Assembly (NCBI GenBank): GCA_003344405.1
Contig: NOWV01000198.1
Span: 1-64,000 of the forward strand
Direction: 5' to 3'
DNA: 64,000 nt
Source of the DNA: Trichoplax sp. H2
Lineage: Eukaryota > Placozoa > Uniplacotomia > Trichoplacea
How positions within the stretch are numbered: position 1 is the stretch's first letter; each line of letters opens with the position of its first letter. A program made the position numbers and the translations under genes. Positions 26,103 to 38,616 of the stretch are shown here, piece after piece. The notes below the pieces were generated by a model. It was not told where the DNA came from and searched no databases. It saw nothing but the letters and a program-made list of their open reading frames with translations.

Positions 26103-28116
26103 ATTATTTTTGTTGACATTTGTTAGAGTTCTCATAATAGTTCTATAATTTTAACTAGATTATTCCGAAGTGATCTTAATCCTAAAAAAAGCAAAGATGT
26201 AAGTAGCCAAGCAATTTATTAAAAATCGTTGAAATTTATCGGCCTTTCATATAATTAAGAAAACAGTTCTAATCTCCGGAAATTTTGTGTTTTGCAACGA
26301 TATGTAGGGGCCTCGAAAGCTACGGGAAGAAATTGTAAAAATAGTCGGTAAGCGAAATGCAAATCTTACACGCTTCCTAATGTGCAAACGTGTTACGAAA
26401 GTATCTGCTATTCGGTAGTTTTGATTAGTACAAAAGTGTAAATACACATTGTTCTATCTCTGTAATTATATCAATCTTGATTGCACTCAAATCAAATAAC
26501 GTTTAATTTAAATGTTACTATATGAACTTCGTGTCAAATCAAATTGAGTTGTTTATTCAATTCGTATTAGGTAACTGTCCTCGACTAGAAAGACTCTTTT
26601 CTCGACTAAATGATCAACTTCATGATATAGTGGATTAACTAAACTGGCTACAGTAATGAAACTGCAGTGAAATCTTTTTTTTGTAACGGAACTAAAACCA
26701 AATTATCATTAGATGATCTTTGAGATATACAAGTATTTTGTATGAATTTAATTATTATTGTAACATTTAGACTCCACTGAGGAGTGAGTTACGATTCATC
26801 TGTGCATACTACATTACTGTACTTACCATTAAATAGATACGATAAACTACCCATATTATGTTATAGTTCTCTTGTCGGTACTCAAATCGTAACTGGAAAC
26901 TGTTGCATACCATTGTTGTAAAGCTCTTAGTCGCAAAATTATTTCATGCTATAATATCTTTTGTGACAGATGCGTCAGGTTATTAACTCAATCTAGTAAT
27001 CCTATGATAAGGATTATAAAGATTGTGCATGATATTGCTGAAACTAAATTTTGCCTAACTCTGATACTGTAATATACAACGTTAGAATATCACTTTGCTG
27101 TTGATCTAATCTATAGTACCTGACACATCTAATATCGGTTACCATAAAGGTTATATGAGAGTGCAGGTAATTGCCGTTTTGTATTTTAATTATATTGTAC
27201 TGTTAAAATATTTCTTTTATATAATATTTCGAGCTTCTACTGTCCTATATTATTATCCTATATGACGACAACATTGTTTATCTGCGTGTCATTTCACCAA
27301 TCTAAAGTCAATAAAATTTTGTGGTGCCTTAATGCCTAGTATCAAAATACATTCTCCTAGTATATTTGAACTTGCAGTTCGATGTGAATAGTATTTTTTA
27401 CTAGTCTACGCTATATTTGTTACTTAACCCAATAGTTCATGAACTTCTATATTCTGTAATATGCCAGCAGATGCTGGAATCCCGCCTAAAATTAATCAAT
27501 ACGTGTAACTCCAAGACTTACAGCGTACATTATAATACTAGCTTTAGATGACACTGTGATGGATTATATGTCACTTGTAAGAGTTTATACAATTCGGATT
27601 TTAACGTGTCATTTCGACGCAGTCATGATGTTGTTGCTGCAATTTACGTTGTTAAATAAAGTACTTTTATTGTTGTTTCCTTTCGTAATTACTTCAATTG
27701 TTGCACGTGTAAATGGCCCTAAATTTATAATAAATAGAGACCACTATGCGAATTGAAAGATTCATTTGCATTGGCTATGGGCAATTATCCAATAAAAGAA
27801 AATCTTTTTATTGAGTAGGCGCAGTATGTAGCCTAAACAGTTCTTAGCGCCGAGTCCAAATCATTTAATTTATGCATACCTACTATTAATAGATTAATAG
27901 ATATCATCATATGCACCTAGGATTAGATTATTTATTGTTTTAGTAGTCAAGTACAATAGTACACGGCAGTAGCGGATGCATAGTGTAAGTCCTATAACTC
28001 TGATAGTATTCAGGAACCCGCGCAAAATCAAGCTGAAAATAGATCACAGTTAATAACTGGCAGTATCGTATCGATATTTGATAACTGCAAGCTTAATTAC
28101 TTGGTAACAACTCAAA
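26103..28116. other. Intergenic, no gene or repeat recognised
   Basis: AT-rich sequence between HIRA and the first carboxypeptidase. A short hydrophobic frame at 27556-27756 has no recognisable motif and is probably chance. No GTACTGTAC element is present upstream of the carboxypeptidase, unlike the housekeeping genes in this window. Confidence 0.5.
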
Positions 28117-29454
28117 ATGGCTCGCGCTGTCGTTTTACTCATTGCTGCTTTGTGCATCACCAACAGCTTTGCTGCTGTTAATTTTACCTATCATCATTAT
28201 CCTGAAATGATAGCATTTATGCAGCAAACTCAAGCAAAGTATCCCAGTATTACGTATTTATACAATTTAGGCAAAAGCGTACAAAATCGCGATTTGCTAG
28301 TAATTGCTATTGGCGAGCAACCGAATGTACACACGCCTGGACGACCAGAATTCAAATATGTTGGAAATATGCATGGGAATGAAGTTGTTGGACGTGAAAT
28401 GCTCATCCATCTAATCGACCTTCTAGTAGAAGGATACACCAATAACGACGCAGAAATACGAAATCTGCTTAAAACGACAAGAATTCATATTTTACCTTCG
28501 ATGAATCCTGATGGTTTTGAAGCATCCTATGAAGGTAATTGTACTGGTGTTATTGGTCGCCGAAATGCCAATAACGTCGATTTAAATCGAAATTTTCCTG
28601 ATCGTTTCGTTGCAATAAATACACCAATTCAACCTGAAACACAAGCTATCATCACTTGGTTGAAACAGGAACATTTTGTTTTGTCGGCTAATTTACATGG
28701 AGGTACTGTCGTTGCCAATTATCCCTACGATAGTTTGGCACCTTCCGTTACACCCAGAAATACATACAGTATGGCGCCTGATGATGATATTCTTATCCAA
28801 ATTTCTAAAGCTTATTCGGATAATCATGGCTATATGCATATCGGCCGACCAAATTGTTCTAGCAGTCCTAATGAATACTTCGCTGATGGAATCACTAACG
28901 GTGCAGCCTGGTATTCTATTGATGGTGGAATGCAAGACTATAACTATGTTGATTCGGAATGTTTCGAAGTGACTCTTGAAATTAGTTGCTGTAAATATCC
29001 AACAGCAGATCAACTACCCTTTTTTTGGCAAGCTAATAAAAATGCTTTAATGGCGTATATGAAATCAGTTCATATGGGCGTTAAAGGATTTATCTTCGAT
29101 CAAAATCGAGTTGGCATTTCCAACGCTACGATCAATGTCGTTGGTCGAAACTATAGCGTCTCTTCTAGTGTTGCTGGAGACTATTGGCGTCTACTAATCC
29201 AAGGTACCTATTCGCTAACTGTTTCTGCTCCGGGTTACAGAACAGCAACCAAAACTATTACTATTCCAACCAATACTCAAGCAGTTCAAGTGAATTTTAC
29301 GTTACAGAGTGCCGCAACAAGCACCATGAATACTATGGGAACGGCTACAACAAAGGCTTCTACCGTGGGAACAATTAACTCTGCTCTTAATTTACAAGCA
29401 AATTCAGTTTTATCGATGTTCATTATAGCAATAACCGTTTTGATGGCATGGTAA
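28117..29454 (+). CDS. M14 carboxypeptidase (CPM/CPN/CPD type), GPI-anchored, intronless
   Basis: A 445-residue zinc carboxypeptidase that should remove C-terminal basic residues (Lys/Arg) from extracellular peptides. A hydrophobic signal peptide spans residues 1-20. The M14 domain has HGNE (zinc ligands His86 and Glu89), MNPDGFE, DLNRNF (substrate-binding Arg158), LHGG (third ligand His194), and the catalytic glutamate in EVTLEISCC (Glu288). YNYVDSECFE and QLPFFWQANKNALMAYM also fit the N/E subfamily. A transthyretin-like domain follows (GVKGFIFDQN to about residue 398), then a Ser/Thr-rich stalk and a short hydrophobic C-terminus (MFIIAITVLMAW) like a GPI-attachment signal. All catalytic residues are present, so the enzyme is probably active. 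The gene is one exon in an intron-rich genome, and has a paralogue of identical length at 37279. The exact vertebrate orthologue cannot be assigned. Confidence 0.95.
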   Translation: MARAVVLLIAALCITNSFAAVNFTYHHYPEMIAFMQQTQAKYPSITYLYNLGKSVQNRDLLVIAIGEQPNVHTPGRPEFKYVGNMHGNEVVGREMLIHLIDLLVEGYTNNDAEIRNLLKTTRIHILPSMNPDGFEASYEGNCTGVIGRRNANNVDLNRNFPDRFVAINTPIQPETQAIITWLKQEHFVLSANLHGGTVVANYPYDSLAPSVTPRNTYSMAPDDDILIQISKAYSDNHGYMHIGRPNCSSSPNEYFADGITNGAAWYSIDGGMQDYNYVDSECFEVTLEISCCKYPTADQLPFFWQANKNALMAYMKSVHMGVKGFIFDQNRVGISNATINVVGRNYSVSSSVAGDYWRLLIQGTYSLTVSAPGYRTATKTITIPTNTQAVQVNFTLQSAATSTMNTMGTATTKASTVGTINSALNLQANSVLSMFIIAITVLMAW

Positions 29455-31826
29455 AATATCATATTGTAGTGAGTCCATTTTTTAGTGTAGAAAATGGTAT
29501 CGTATCTGAGATAGATTTGTTATGTATGTAAGAATACAGTAACTTGTTGTACTGCACCTAACGTGTTAGCATAAGATAAGGTAATAAATTACTAAGATAT
29601 AGGTATAATACGCCATTACGGCTATACTATTTAAATGCAGTAAATCCTAAATAAAGGAGACTTTTAGTGAGCTTACTAGGAGGAGTGTATCAAGTCAATC
29701 GTGCTAACGTTAACGACTAAGAGTGGAAACACAACGGATTATTTCTCATGTAATGGACCATCAGTACTTCCAAAACCATGCTACAATTGAAGTTTTTTTA
29801 GGGTTTAAAAGTAAAAGTTATTTACAGCACCGGGTGAAATAGATGACGGGATACTCCCAAGAGTGATTTGTACTCTATCGTGATATCTCTAATAGTATTT
29901 GTACGAGTATTAGTTCAATTCTGTACCCGATCATCCATCACAAGTTGATTGTTATTGATCTTGTATGTCATTAGCGTAGTTACTACCCGCATCAAGTACA
30001 ATAAAATCTGCAAAATAATTGACTTGCTTTATTGTTGAATTTCTGGTCTGGAATGATACAATTTAAAATTCACTTATTCTATTTGGGGCTCTCATCGGTA
30101 TCCTATGCTAATTTATTTGTGAAAAATCCTTCTTAATAGACTCTATAATCAAAGCAATATGAGACTAGTATCATGTTATTATTTCAGAAAAATTGTAAAA
30201 CTTTACTGATCACACGAATTTATACGTTAGAAAGGTGATGTTATTGCCTTTTAACTGTCTATTCTACTTTCGCCTAAATTAATAGAAAGGTTGTGAGTAG
30301 TCGATTCGTTAATGTATCCGATTCAGTAGACTCGGAGCATCATCCGATCGAATCAATCCACACGATTAAATGGATCGAATTTCATCTACCCTAAAATTGG
30401 CTTGTTTGGCTGACCGCATTTTTTAGTTGATTAAAGTTGGTACAGGATATCAGTCACATCATGCTTACCCGCCACCAAGTTCTTTGATGTTGTCAAAACA
30501 ATAATAGATAAACATTGTGCGCTACAATATAGCTATTAATGAACGGGTACTATATTAAAAAGATGAGTTAATTATAGTTTTGTTGTAATTATTCTGCGGC
30601 GATAGTATACTGTAGCTCTATTGTCGCTATTGTAATAAATAACATATTGTAATGCCAGCCACAGAAAATTGCGTCATAAAGGTGGGCAATACACCCATGA
30701 AAGAAGGAACAATAAAGGTTATTAGCCTATCGCCAAAATGCTTGTCAAGTTTATCATAGCTCATACCAACATTTTTTTTCGATTAACATTAACCCAAGAT
30801 TAACTCATGTGTTGATAGTGATTAAATTACTTTGAATCCGACAACATTGCTATTTTGTCGAATTAACATTACTTTATCGTCATCCTACCCGCTCTTGCTT
30901 TTATGACTTTACCTTATCTAGTTAAAGCTCCGGTATCTTTGGAAATTGAAGGAATCCAAAGAAAACTGTTTGTACATGTATTATTGATTGATAGTTTTAT
31001 CGTTTGTAGAAATTAAACATTAAATTACTTCCATTTTTATATTGATGCTATTTTGTTACATCCTAATACTAATACCTTATACGTTATTAGTAACCCAAGT
31101 CGCAATGAAATTCCTACCTTAACAAGCCCAGTTCTCGTACCCTTAGAAATTAGGTGACCTTGTAGTAAGCACTTAAATATCGCTGATACGTATGTGCTTT
31201 ATCGAAATGTATAGTTTTGCTTGATAACGTTCTTATTTCTGCTAGATAAGCACATTTCTAGAGGAACAGCTCAATACTTTGAGAGTTTCTTATTCTATCA
31301 AGTAGTTTTTGGTAATTTAACTATATTTAGTAGTTTGTAATCTGGCTATTTTTCCACTCTAAATGTCCTATGATAATTAATTATGTACATTAAACACTAG
31401 TTCGAAGGCTTCTAATATGCATCCATACTATTCATACTATATGTTCAAAATGTTTAGAGCAGATATTAACTCGTAACTCTTAGTATTCAATATGTCCAGA
31501 AGGGCTATTTGGTTCATATAATTTCTTGAAACATCTTTGGTCTCACCGCCAGAAAGTGAGAGCTGTATTTCTGCACTGACATTAGAAAATAACTACTATG
31601 ACGAGACCATCTTCTATCAACTTTGTAATACACTATAATAGTAGCAATAGCGAAGCAAATTATGAATTAAAAACATCCATTAATATTCATTTAGCAGTGA
31701 TAGATACGGATAGCCAACAAAATAAAATTTACATCATATTCCGTGTTTTAACAATACCTACTACCACATCTTCCATTAACGTTATCGTGGGTTGTAATAG
31801 AAAAAAAATTATAATTATGGCGATGA

Positions 31827-31963
31827 TAAAAATAACATTCGAGTATAACCGTAGCCACCACTGCTTAATCAACACTAATACATGTTGGAATTATGATCAA
31901 TAACATCTATTAGTGTTAGTTAAGTAGTGGTGGCTACAATAATACTCGAATATCATTTTTCTC
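31827..31963. repeat. Fold-back inverted repeat, arms about 55 bp
   Basis: The left arm (about 31827-31881, containing GTAGCCACCACTGCTTAATC and ACACTAATA) is closely reverse-complementary to the right arm (about 31909-31963, containing TATTAGTGTTAGTTAAGTAG and GGTGGCTAC), with a loop of about 27 bases. A few mismatches separate the arms. It could be a small MITE-like element or a hairpin-forming regulatory or RNA element; no transposase or target duplication was identified. Confidence 0.75.
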
Positions 31964-32364
31964 ATCACCATAACATCTGTGCTATTCTATTTGTTCAAAC
32001 TTAGTGTTTTAAAATACTACCATATAGCTATCGGTAAATAAAATCAACGTAATGCATGAAATTTGTATCTGATTGGTTGTAGATATCTAGAAATTTTTCG
32101 GAAGAATGTAGAAATACCATCGAGATATTGCATAGAATTTTAGAGTTGAACTCGCTAGTTTGTAACTTACAACTAGCCACAACGTCTCTCTTGCAGTATA
32201 CTTCACATGGATAATAAATATTTACGCCTATCACTAAGATATTGAGATAATTTTATGGCCAAAAGATTTTGTTTTTAGTAGCAATGCATTACGACGATAC
32301 ATTGATGCAACGCAGATATAGTTACTCCTTTATGTCATCGCATTCGGTTGCCGTTTATTAGAAC

Positions 32365-32900
32365 GGGTAAAATATGATAAAATCGAAACTAAATATAGAC
32401 TTGAAAATTACTCATGAATCAATGCTCTAATATTGATGATATTGTCATTTGTTTGAAAGGATAAAATACGAAGTAATCAAAAATAAAGATAGGCTTGAAA
32501 ATCACTCATTAATTAGTGTCCTTGTATGCAATCAAGTATCTATTCGACAGCACAATATATTATATTTTATCCGAACGTGAATAATGCCATGGATTTAACT
32601 ATGATTGAGATGGAAATAATCTTTAAAACCGCTCATCAATTAATATTTTTTATACGTAAAAGGAATCTATGTCATCGTATTTGGTTGCTCAAAAAGGTAA
32701 AATACGATTGTAACCGAGAAGATAAACTTGAAAATCACTCTTTAATCCACGTCCTTTCAAATAAAATTTTATACGTACGAGTTTTAATACCATCATATTC
32801 GGCTGTCGCCTATCGAAAAGGGTAAAATGCAATGCAATTAAAAATAGAGATTGCCTTGAAATTACTCTTTAATGAGTCTTTTTTCATTTTTACGCATATC
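32365..32900. repeat. Degenerate repeat, about four copies
   Basis: Copies begin near 32365, 32459, 32695 and 32820 and share the pattern GGTAAAATA..GA..TAA (about 15 bases) followed by GACTTGAAAATTACTC-type sequence and AAT..ATG or AGTC. Spacing is irregular (about 94, 236 and 125 bp), so the array has been rearranged or eroded. Confidence 0.65.
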
Positions 32901-33399
32901 TATAAATTGATTAACATCATACATATATATATGAAGCCGTGCTACAGGTGAAGATGCAATCAATTCTAACCTCATTATTCTATAGTAAGATATCTCAAGC
33001 CTCTGTTCTTCTACTCGGGTAGAGAATTCAAGTAGGATATCCTACTTGAATGCACAAGATTAAACCTGTTACTCGCTTTTATCATTTCTTCAATACTTCC
33101 ATGGAGATCGATAGGCTCATAATCACATGGATTGGTCCAAACGAAAGAAACAAAAGCTACTAATCCTAAAAAGTTCCATTGCCGGCAGCAAATGTTAACA
33201 TCATCCAACAACAGTGTTACCTTATTCAATCCTCACGACGAGATAAAACCTGTTTAAGTGATCAAAATTGTGCGAATCTCACGCCCATAAGCGGTTAAAT
33301 CATTGTTCTAATGCATTACTACACTTTGGAGTAGTTACTAGCTGAAGCTGGAGATGGTATCGTAGATGGATTAATCTTTCCGTAACGGAAAGATTGATA

Positions 33400-35640
33400 A
33401 TATTCTCGAGTTTATTGTGAGCTGCAGGCACCGGTACGGAGTAATCCAATCGAAATATTGATAAGAATGATGCAAATAGATTTGGACCATGTACATCATT
33501 GAGTCGGAATAGAGATAAAATAATCGATGTAAAAATGACAAGACTTTACAAACGGCAATGATATCAATTCTCTTCGATTCTAATGGTCTTAGCATGATTG
33601 AATCTGCACAAGTAGAACAGAGCTTGTACAATTTAACTGATGCATTTTGCTAACATCGTACCGTCGGAATGTTGCCAATAAATTGCGACTATCTTATAAC
33701 CCAGTTGGATTAAAGCCAAAATAGTCGGTGCAAAAGTAAGCCAAATTTTACAAAAAACAATACTGTCAATTCCTTTCGATTCCAGCCTATGTGTTTGCTG
33801 ATTGTATTAGTAAGAATGATGCAAATAGACTGTGATCATGTTATAACCAAGTTGGAATAGAGGTAAACTCATAAATTAAATTTGAACCTGGCAAAAAGGA
33901 AGAAGCTTTGACGCAAATTTCTATCGATTTTGATTTGGCTGATGCACGTTGTAACTTACGGTGGTCAGTATGTGCATAACTAAGATGAAATAGCGCTTAA
34001 AGCAGTAGACGTAAAAGTGGCAATATTATAAAGTAAGCAGTAATGTCAATTCCCCTCGATTCTAATTTAGCTTACGCATAGAACTTGATTGAAACTGCAA
34101 AGATTAGAGTAGATTATAATTTAGCGGATGCATTTTTTGACTAATTAAGACCGTGAGAATGTTGTAAAGAAACTGCGACCAGATTATAGCCAAGTTGAAT
34201 TACCCGCAGCTTTTAAAATAGTGAATGGAAAGTAGAAAAACTTTATAGTAAACGATGATGTTAATTCCTTCGATTCTAATTTAGTGGATGTATACTGTAG
34301 AATATGATTAAAATTGAATGTTACAGTTAATCATAATTGAACTGATGCATTTTCTGACGTAGTACCGTGAGACTATGATAAAAAGATTGCGACGAAGTTA
34401 TAACTGAGTTGGTATAGCTGTTAAAGTAATCGATGCAAAATAGTAAAATTTTACTGAAAACAATGACCTTAATTCCTTTGATTCTAACTTAATTGATACA
34501 TAGAATAGAGTATGATTAAAACTGCATGGTTAGAGTAAACTATTGTAATTAAACTGCTGGATTATCGAATTACTGTAAGAAGCGAATTGGAATACCTGTT
34601 AAAGTAGTAGATGTAAAAATAGCAAAATCTCACTGAAAACAATAACATCGATTTTCCTCAATGCTGTATTGATTTAATTGATATTTAGAACATGATTGAA
34701 ACTGCACGACTAGAGTAGAATATAATTGAACTACTGATTTATCGACTTACTGTAATAAGCGAACTGGAATAGTTGTTAAAGTAGTAAATGTCAAAATAGC
34801 AAAATTTTACTTAAAACAATAATATTGATTTTCCTCTACACTGATTTATTTGATATATAGAACATGATTAAAATTGCTCGATTAGAGTAGATTATAATCA
34901 AACTGCTATTTATAATTATAATTTACCGACTAAATGCAACAACCGAGTAGGAATAGCTGTTAAAGTATGCTTAGAAGATGTAAAAAAAGCGAAACATTAT
35001 AGTAAACAATCATGTCAAATTCCATCGATTCGAATTTAATTGATGTAGAGATATAATTAATTAAAAGTGTACTATTGCAGTTTATTATAATTGAATTGAT
35101 GACTTGCCGACTTACTGTAATAACCGAATTGGAATATCTGTTAAAGTGGTAGATGTCAATATTGCAAAATTTCACTGAAAACAATGATGTCAATTTCCCT
35201 CGATACAGATTTAGTTGATATATATAGAACGTATTTAAAACCTCGCGATTATAGTAGATTGTAATAGAAATGATACATTTTACCCACGTAGTACCGTGAG
35301 AAGATTGCAAATAGATTGCGACCTGGTTATAACCGAGTTGGAATAGAGATAAAATAATCGATGTAAAATATCGTGATAACAATTGCCTTCGATTCTAGTT
35401 TAATCGACGCATTTGTCGACTTTGTCAAACGATTGTAAGTAGATTGCTACCATATGTATCACCGAGTTGGAATAGGGGCAACATGGCTGATATAAAGTAG
35501 CAAAACTTTACTCCGTAAACAATAATTTCAATTTCTTTCCATTCTAATTTAACGGATACATTTTGCCAACTTGTTAAATTCGTATCGATCGATGATGGCC
35601 TGATTAAAAGTTATAACCCAGTTAGGATAGACTAGTTAAG
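33400..35640. repeat. Array of at least 11 decayed ~175-215 bp tandem repeats
   Basis: A recurring core reads roughly GATGTAAAAATAGCAAAATT, then TACTGAAAACAATAATGTCA, then ATTCCTTCGATTCTAATTTA. Copies of the core begin near 33522, 33727, 34008, 34224, 34431, 34608, 34786, 34975, 35149, 35358 and 35489. Most copies are also followed by ATGATTGAAACTGCACGATT, AGAGTAGATTATAATTGAAC and a GACC.AGTTATAACCGAGTTGGAATAG-like end (given here in parts). Spacing is mostly 175-215 bp with one of about 280 and one of about 130. This looks like a satellite in decay; no open frame is conserved among copies. Confidence 0.8.
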
Positions 35641-37278
35641 TAGCACTTGTGGTATTATATGGCCATGAATAAGATTGAAGCTTAATTGATAATCATTCCG
35701 ACTCCGATTACCACTCTTGTTGTTATACGTATGTAAATAAACAATTTAAGACATGTAGAAAAAGGTCTCCTCTTCATGACATCATTCTTGCCAAGTCGAA
35801 AGTACTGGTTTCCTTCCATCGCTAGTTAAAGCATGGATTGTATCGACATGATCAGCAGCTGTCAAGAAATACATTTTTCCGAACCAAGTCTATTTTGCAT
35901 GATAACAATGAGAATGAAAGATCAAAATTTAAGGCGCAACAAAAGCATTTATATCAATGGGCCCGTTATTGCATTTCTTATTTCCTATTGATTCCTTCCT
36001 ACTTTTCAAATGGTTATTGTCCATGATTGAAAAAAGATTTGTCTACATTAGGACGCATCTGTTGGTTGGGTGTGATTTTAGCCGAATGGGTGACTGATGG
36101 AAGGCATCCTTTGCTTCGAAGATAAATCAATTTATACTATGGCTATTTCAATAAGACAAGAAAGCGGTTGGATTCAATCGCCATCAAATTCAATTATCTT
36201 TGTAGGTGTAATTAGATAGATTGTTGCTTGTTTAGGACAACCAGACAAAGAAATGAATTACTGATGTGAGGAAAGCATAACTACTGATACCCCTAGAGTG
36301 AAAAATTGCTTTTTGAGAATAGAATTGTATTGATCCTTGATTGTCAATTAAATTGGACCAAAAGTGAACAAAAAAGTGTTGAAATGGAAGAAGAATAGCC
36401 GATAGTCTATCAACAGAAAATCAGCGTATGGAGCGTATATAGGATAATCCATTAACGCCAAAATTGATCGCAATCATCATGATTCATTTTCTAAACATGA
36501 TGACAGCTAATAGCGTTGAACATCGGCCATCATATCGCCTTGAAATTCAACGATAATCAACCTGTCCAATCGGTCATAATCAATTGCATTAGGGTGGCTC
36601 TAAACATAATATTGTTATCCATTAAAAAAGGCAATCACTCCGATTAGGCGTCATCAGATTTATTCTCAAAGAATCGATCAATCATGTCTATGACGTCAGT
36701 TCGCAATCAATACAAAAGCTTTCATTTTAAAGTAAAACCGGCAACCAATGGATAATGATGAAAGGGGATGTAAATAAAATAGATAGATAATTAGTTTGCG
36801 TTCAAGTTATTCGCAATCTTGGATAGATTATCGAGTGAGAAAACTTCCTGGTTATTGTTTCAAGCAATCAAATCGATTGTTGATTAAATAGACAAGAACA
36901 AATACTCCTTCATTATCATCTGATCATATTAGAACAGTTCAAAGTTGAAAGAAAGAAAGAGCATTGGAAAAGAGACAAAAAAAGAAAACAAAACCCGTGT
37001 GCGCGTTGCGGCATTGGCCTGGGGTTACGTAATTTCATTGAAGGAATGGAGATACTAGTCATTGTCACCATGTGCAAAGAGGCATTTTTAATTTATTTCG
37101 TCACATTACAAGCATTCAAAAGGCTAGAATAAATAATTTATAACGTCATATTGCATCATTTGAAAAGGTGAGAGAAAGAGACGGTAAGTGAACAAAAAAA
37201 AATTTTCAATTCCGTCCAAATTACAATTCTGCGTATTTTTCACTCATTTATCCTTCTTTGCCAAAGTAGGACGACATC

Positions 37279-38616
37279 ATGGCTCAATCAGTTCATTTCT
37301 GCTTGATGGTAGCAATAGGCTTATTGATGGCAACATCTAGTAGCGCTATTAACTCCACTTATTTCATGTATCATAATTATACAAGTATGACAGCTTTGCT
37401 GCTAGATCTCAACCAGAAATATTCTCATTTAACCAACTTGTACAGCATTGGTAAATCGGTCGATGGACGCGATCTTAACGTCTTGGCCATTAGTGCTAAT
37501 CCTGATCGACATGTACCGGGCCAGCCTGAATTTAAATATGTCGGCAATATGCATGGCAATGAAGTGATTGGTCGTGAATTGTTATTATATTTGTCTGTCC
37601 ATTTATTGGAAAGTTATGGTACCGATAATGAAATTACTTGGTTGTTAGATAATACTCGAATTCACATTTTGCCTTCTATGAATCCTGACGGTTTCGAAAT
37701 GTCCTATGAAGGCAATTGTACTGGTGTTCTTGGACGATATAATCGCAATGGTGTAGATCTCAATCGTAATTTCCCCGATCAGTATATTCCAGTGAAAAAT
37801 CTATCCCATCCATTACAGCCAGAAACAATTGCAGTCATGCAATGGATACAAAGTTTACCATTTGTTTTATCAGCTAATCTTCACGGTGGAACGGTTGTTA
37901 CTGTCTATCCTTATGATAATCTACCATCCAATTATACCGATCGAACCACGTATAATCGATGTCCTGATGATGAACTCTATCGTACCATTAGCAAAATTTA
38001 TTCCTATGCGCATCCTACCATGCATATCGGCATGCCCAACTGCACTGTGAATGATACCGAGTATTTCAAAGACGGCATTATTAATGGCGCCGCATGGTAT
38101 GCTATTCAAGGAAGCATGCAAGATTATAATTACTTACAATCCAATTGCTTTGAAACCACGATCGAAGTATCGTGTTGCAAATATCCAACTAGTGATCAAT
38201 TACCTCAATTTTGGCAGCGTAATCAAAAATCATTGATTCAATATATTAAAGCAGTTCATATGGGAGTCAAAGGCTTTGTCCTTGATTCTCAAGGCAAGCC
38301 AATTTCCAATGCTACCATTACCGTCCGTGGCAACTCTCATACAGTCATCTCGGCTAAAGATGGCGATTATTGGAGGCTGTTAGTGCAAGGAAAGCATACT
38401 ATCGATGTGACTGCTTCTGGCTATGTTAAAACTACTCAATTAATTGAACTTTCCAGTAATAGCGAGGTGACAGTCGTCAATTTTACTCTACAAGCCGTCA
38501 CAGCAACACAAGCAACTGTTCCAGTGACTGCTTCAACTGGACAGGGTTTTACCATCCAGTCCAATCTCTATCTTATAGCTTTACTTTTGACCTCTTTAGT
38601 CGGTTTTATTTTCTAG
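37279..38616 (+). CDS. M14 carboxypeptidase (CPM/CPN/CPD type), second copy, intronless
   Basis: A 445-residue paralogue of the 28117 gene, in the same orientation and also one exon. It has a signal peptide (residues 1-23), HGNE (His92, Glu95), MNPDGFE, DLNRNF (Arg163), LHGG (His202) and the catalytic glutamate in ETTIEVSCC (Glu296). A transthyretin-like domain starts at GVKGFVLDSQG, and a hydrophobic C-terminus (LYLIALLLTSLVGFIF) resembles a GPI signal. All catalytic residues are kept, so both copies are probably active. Divergence is spread along the whole protein, with the surface loop after LHGG (SNYTDRTTYNRCPDD) differing most, which might tune substrate choice. The start is chosen as the ATG directly before the signal peptide. 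The two genes are presumably an old tandem duplication of one intronless ancestor, later separated by repeat growth. Confidence 0.95.
   Translation: MAQSVHFCLMVAIGLLMATSSSAINSTYFMYHNYTSMTALLLDLNQKYSHLTNLYSIGKSVDGRDLNVLAISANPDRHVPGQPEFKYVGNMHGNEVIGRELLLYLSVHLLESYGTDNEITWLLDNTRIHILPSMNPDGFEMSYEGNCTGVLGRYNRNGVDLNRNFPDQYIPVKNLSHPLQPETIAVMQWIQSLPFVLSANLHGGTVVTVYPYDNLPSNYTDRTTYNRCPDDELYRTISKIYSYAHPTMHIGMPNCTVNDTEYFKDGIINGAAWYAIQGSMQDYNYLQSNCFETTIEVSCCKYPTSDQLPQFWQRNQKSLIQYIKAVHMGVKGFVLDSQGKPISNATITVRGNSHTVISAKDGDYWRLLVQGKHTIDVTASGYVKTTQLIELSSNSEVTVVNFTLQAVTATQATVPVTASTGQGFTIQSNLYLIALLLTSLVGFIF

Larger units (their letters stand above)
29455..37278. other. Gene-poor spacer between the two carboxypeptidases
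   Basis: Nearly 8 kb without a convincing gene. It contains a fold-back element (31827-31963), a four-copy degenerate repeat (32365-32900) and a larger array of decayed repeats (33400-35640), listed separately. The last kilobase before 37279 has A/G-rich tracts (for example 36948-36990). Open frames such as 34960-35382 (minus, 140 codons) and 31598-31903 (plus) fall inside the repeats and are unlikely to be genes. Confidence 0.6.

Noticed and set aside
31598-31903. 101-codon plus-strand frame
   Set aside because: Its 3' end runs into the left arm of the fold-back repeat; low-complexity Asn/Ile composition typical of chance frames in AT-rich DNA.
34960-35382. 140-codon minus-strand open frame
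   Set aside because: It lies inside the decayed tandem array, the frame is not kept in other copies and no motif is visible.
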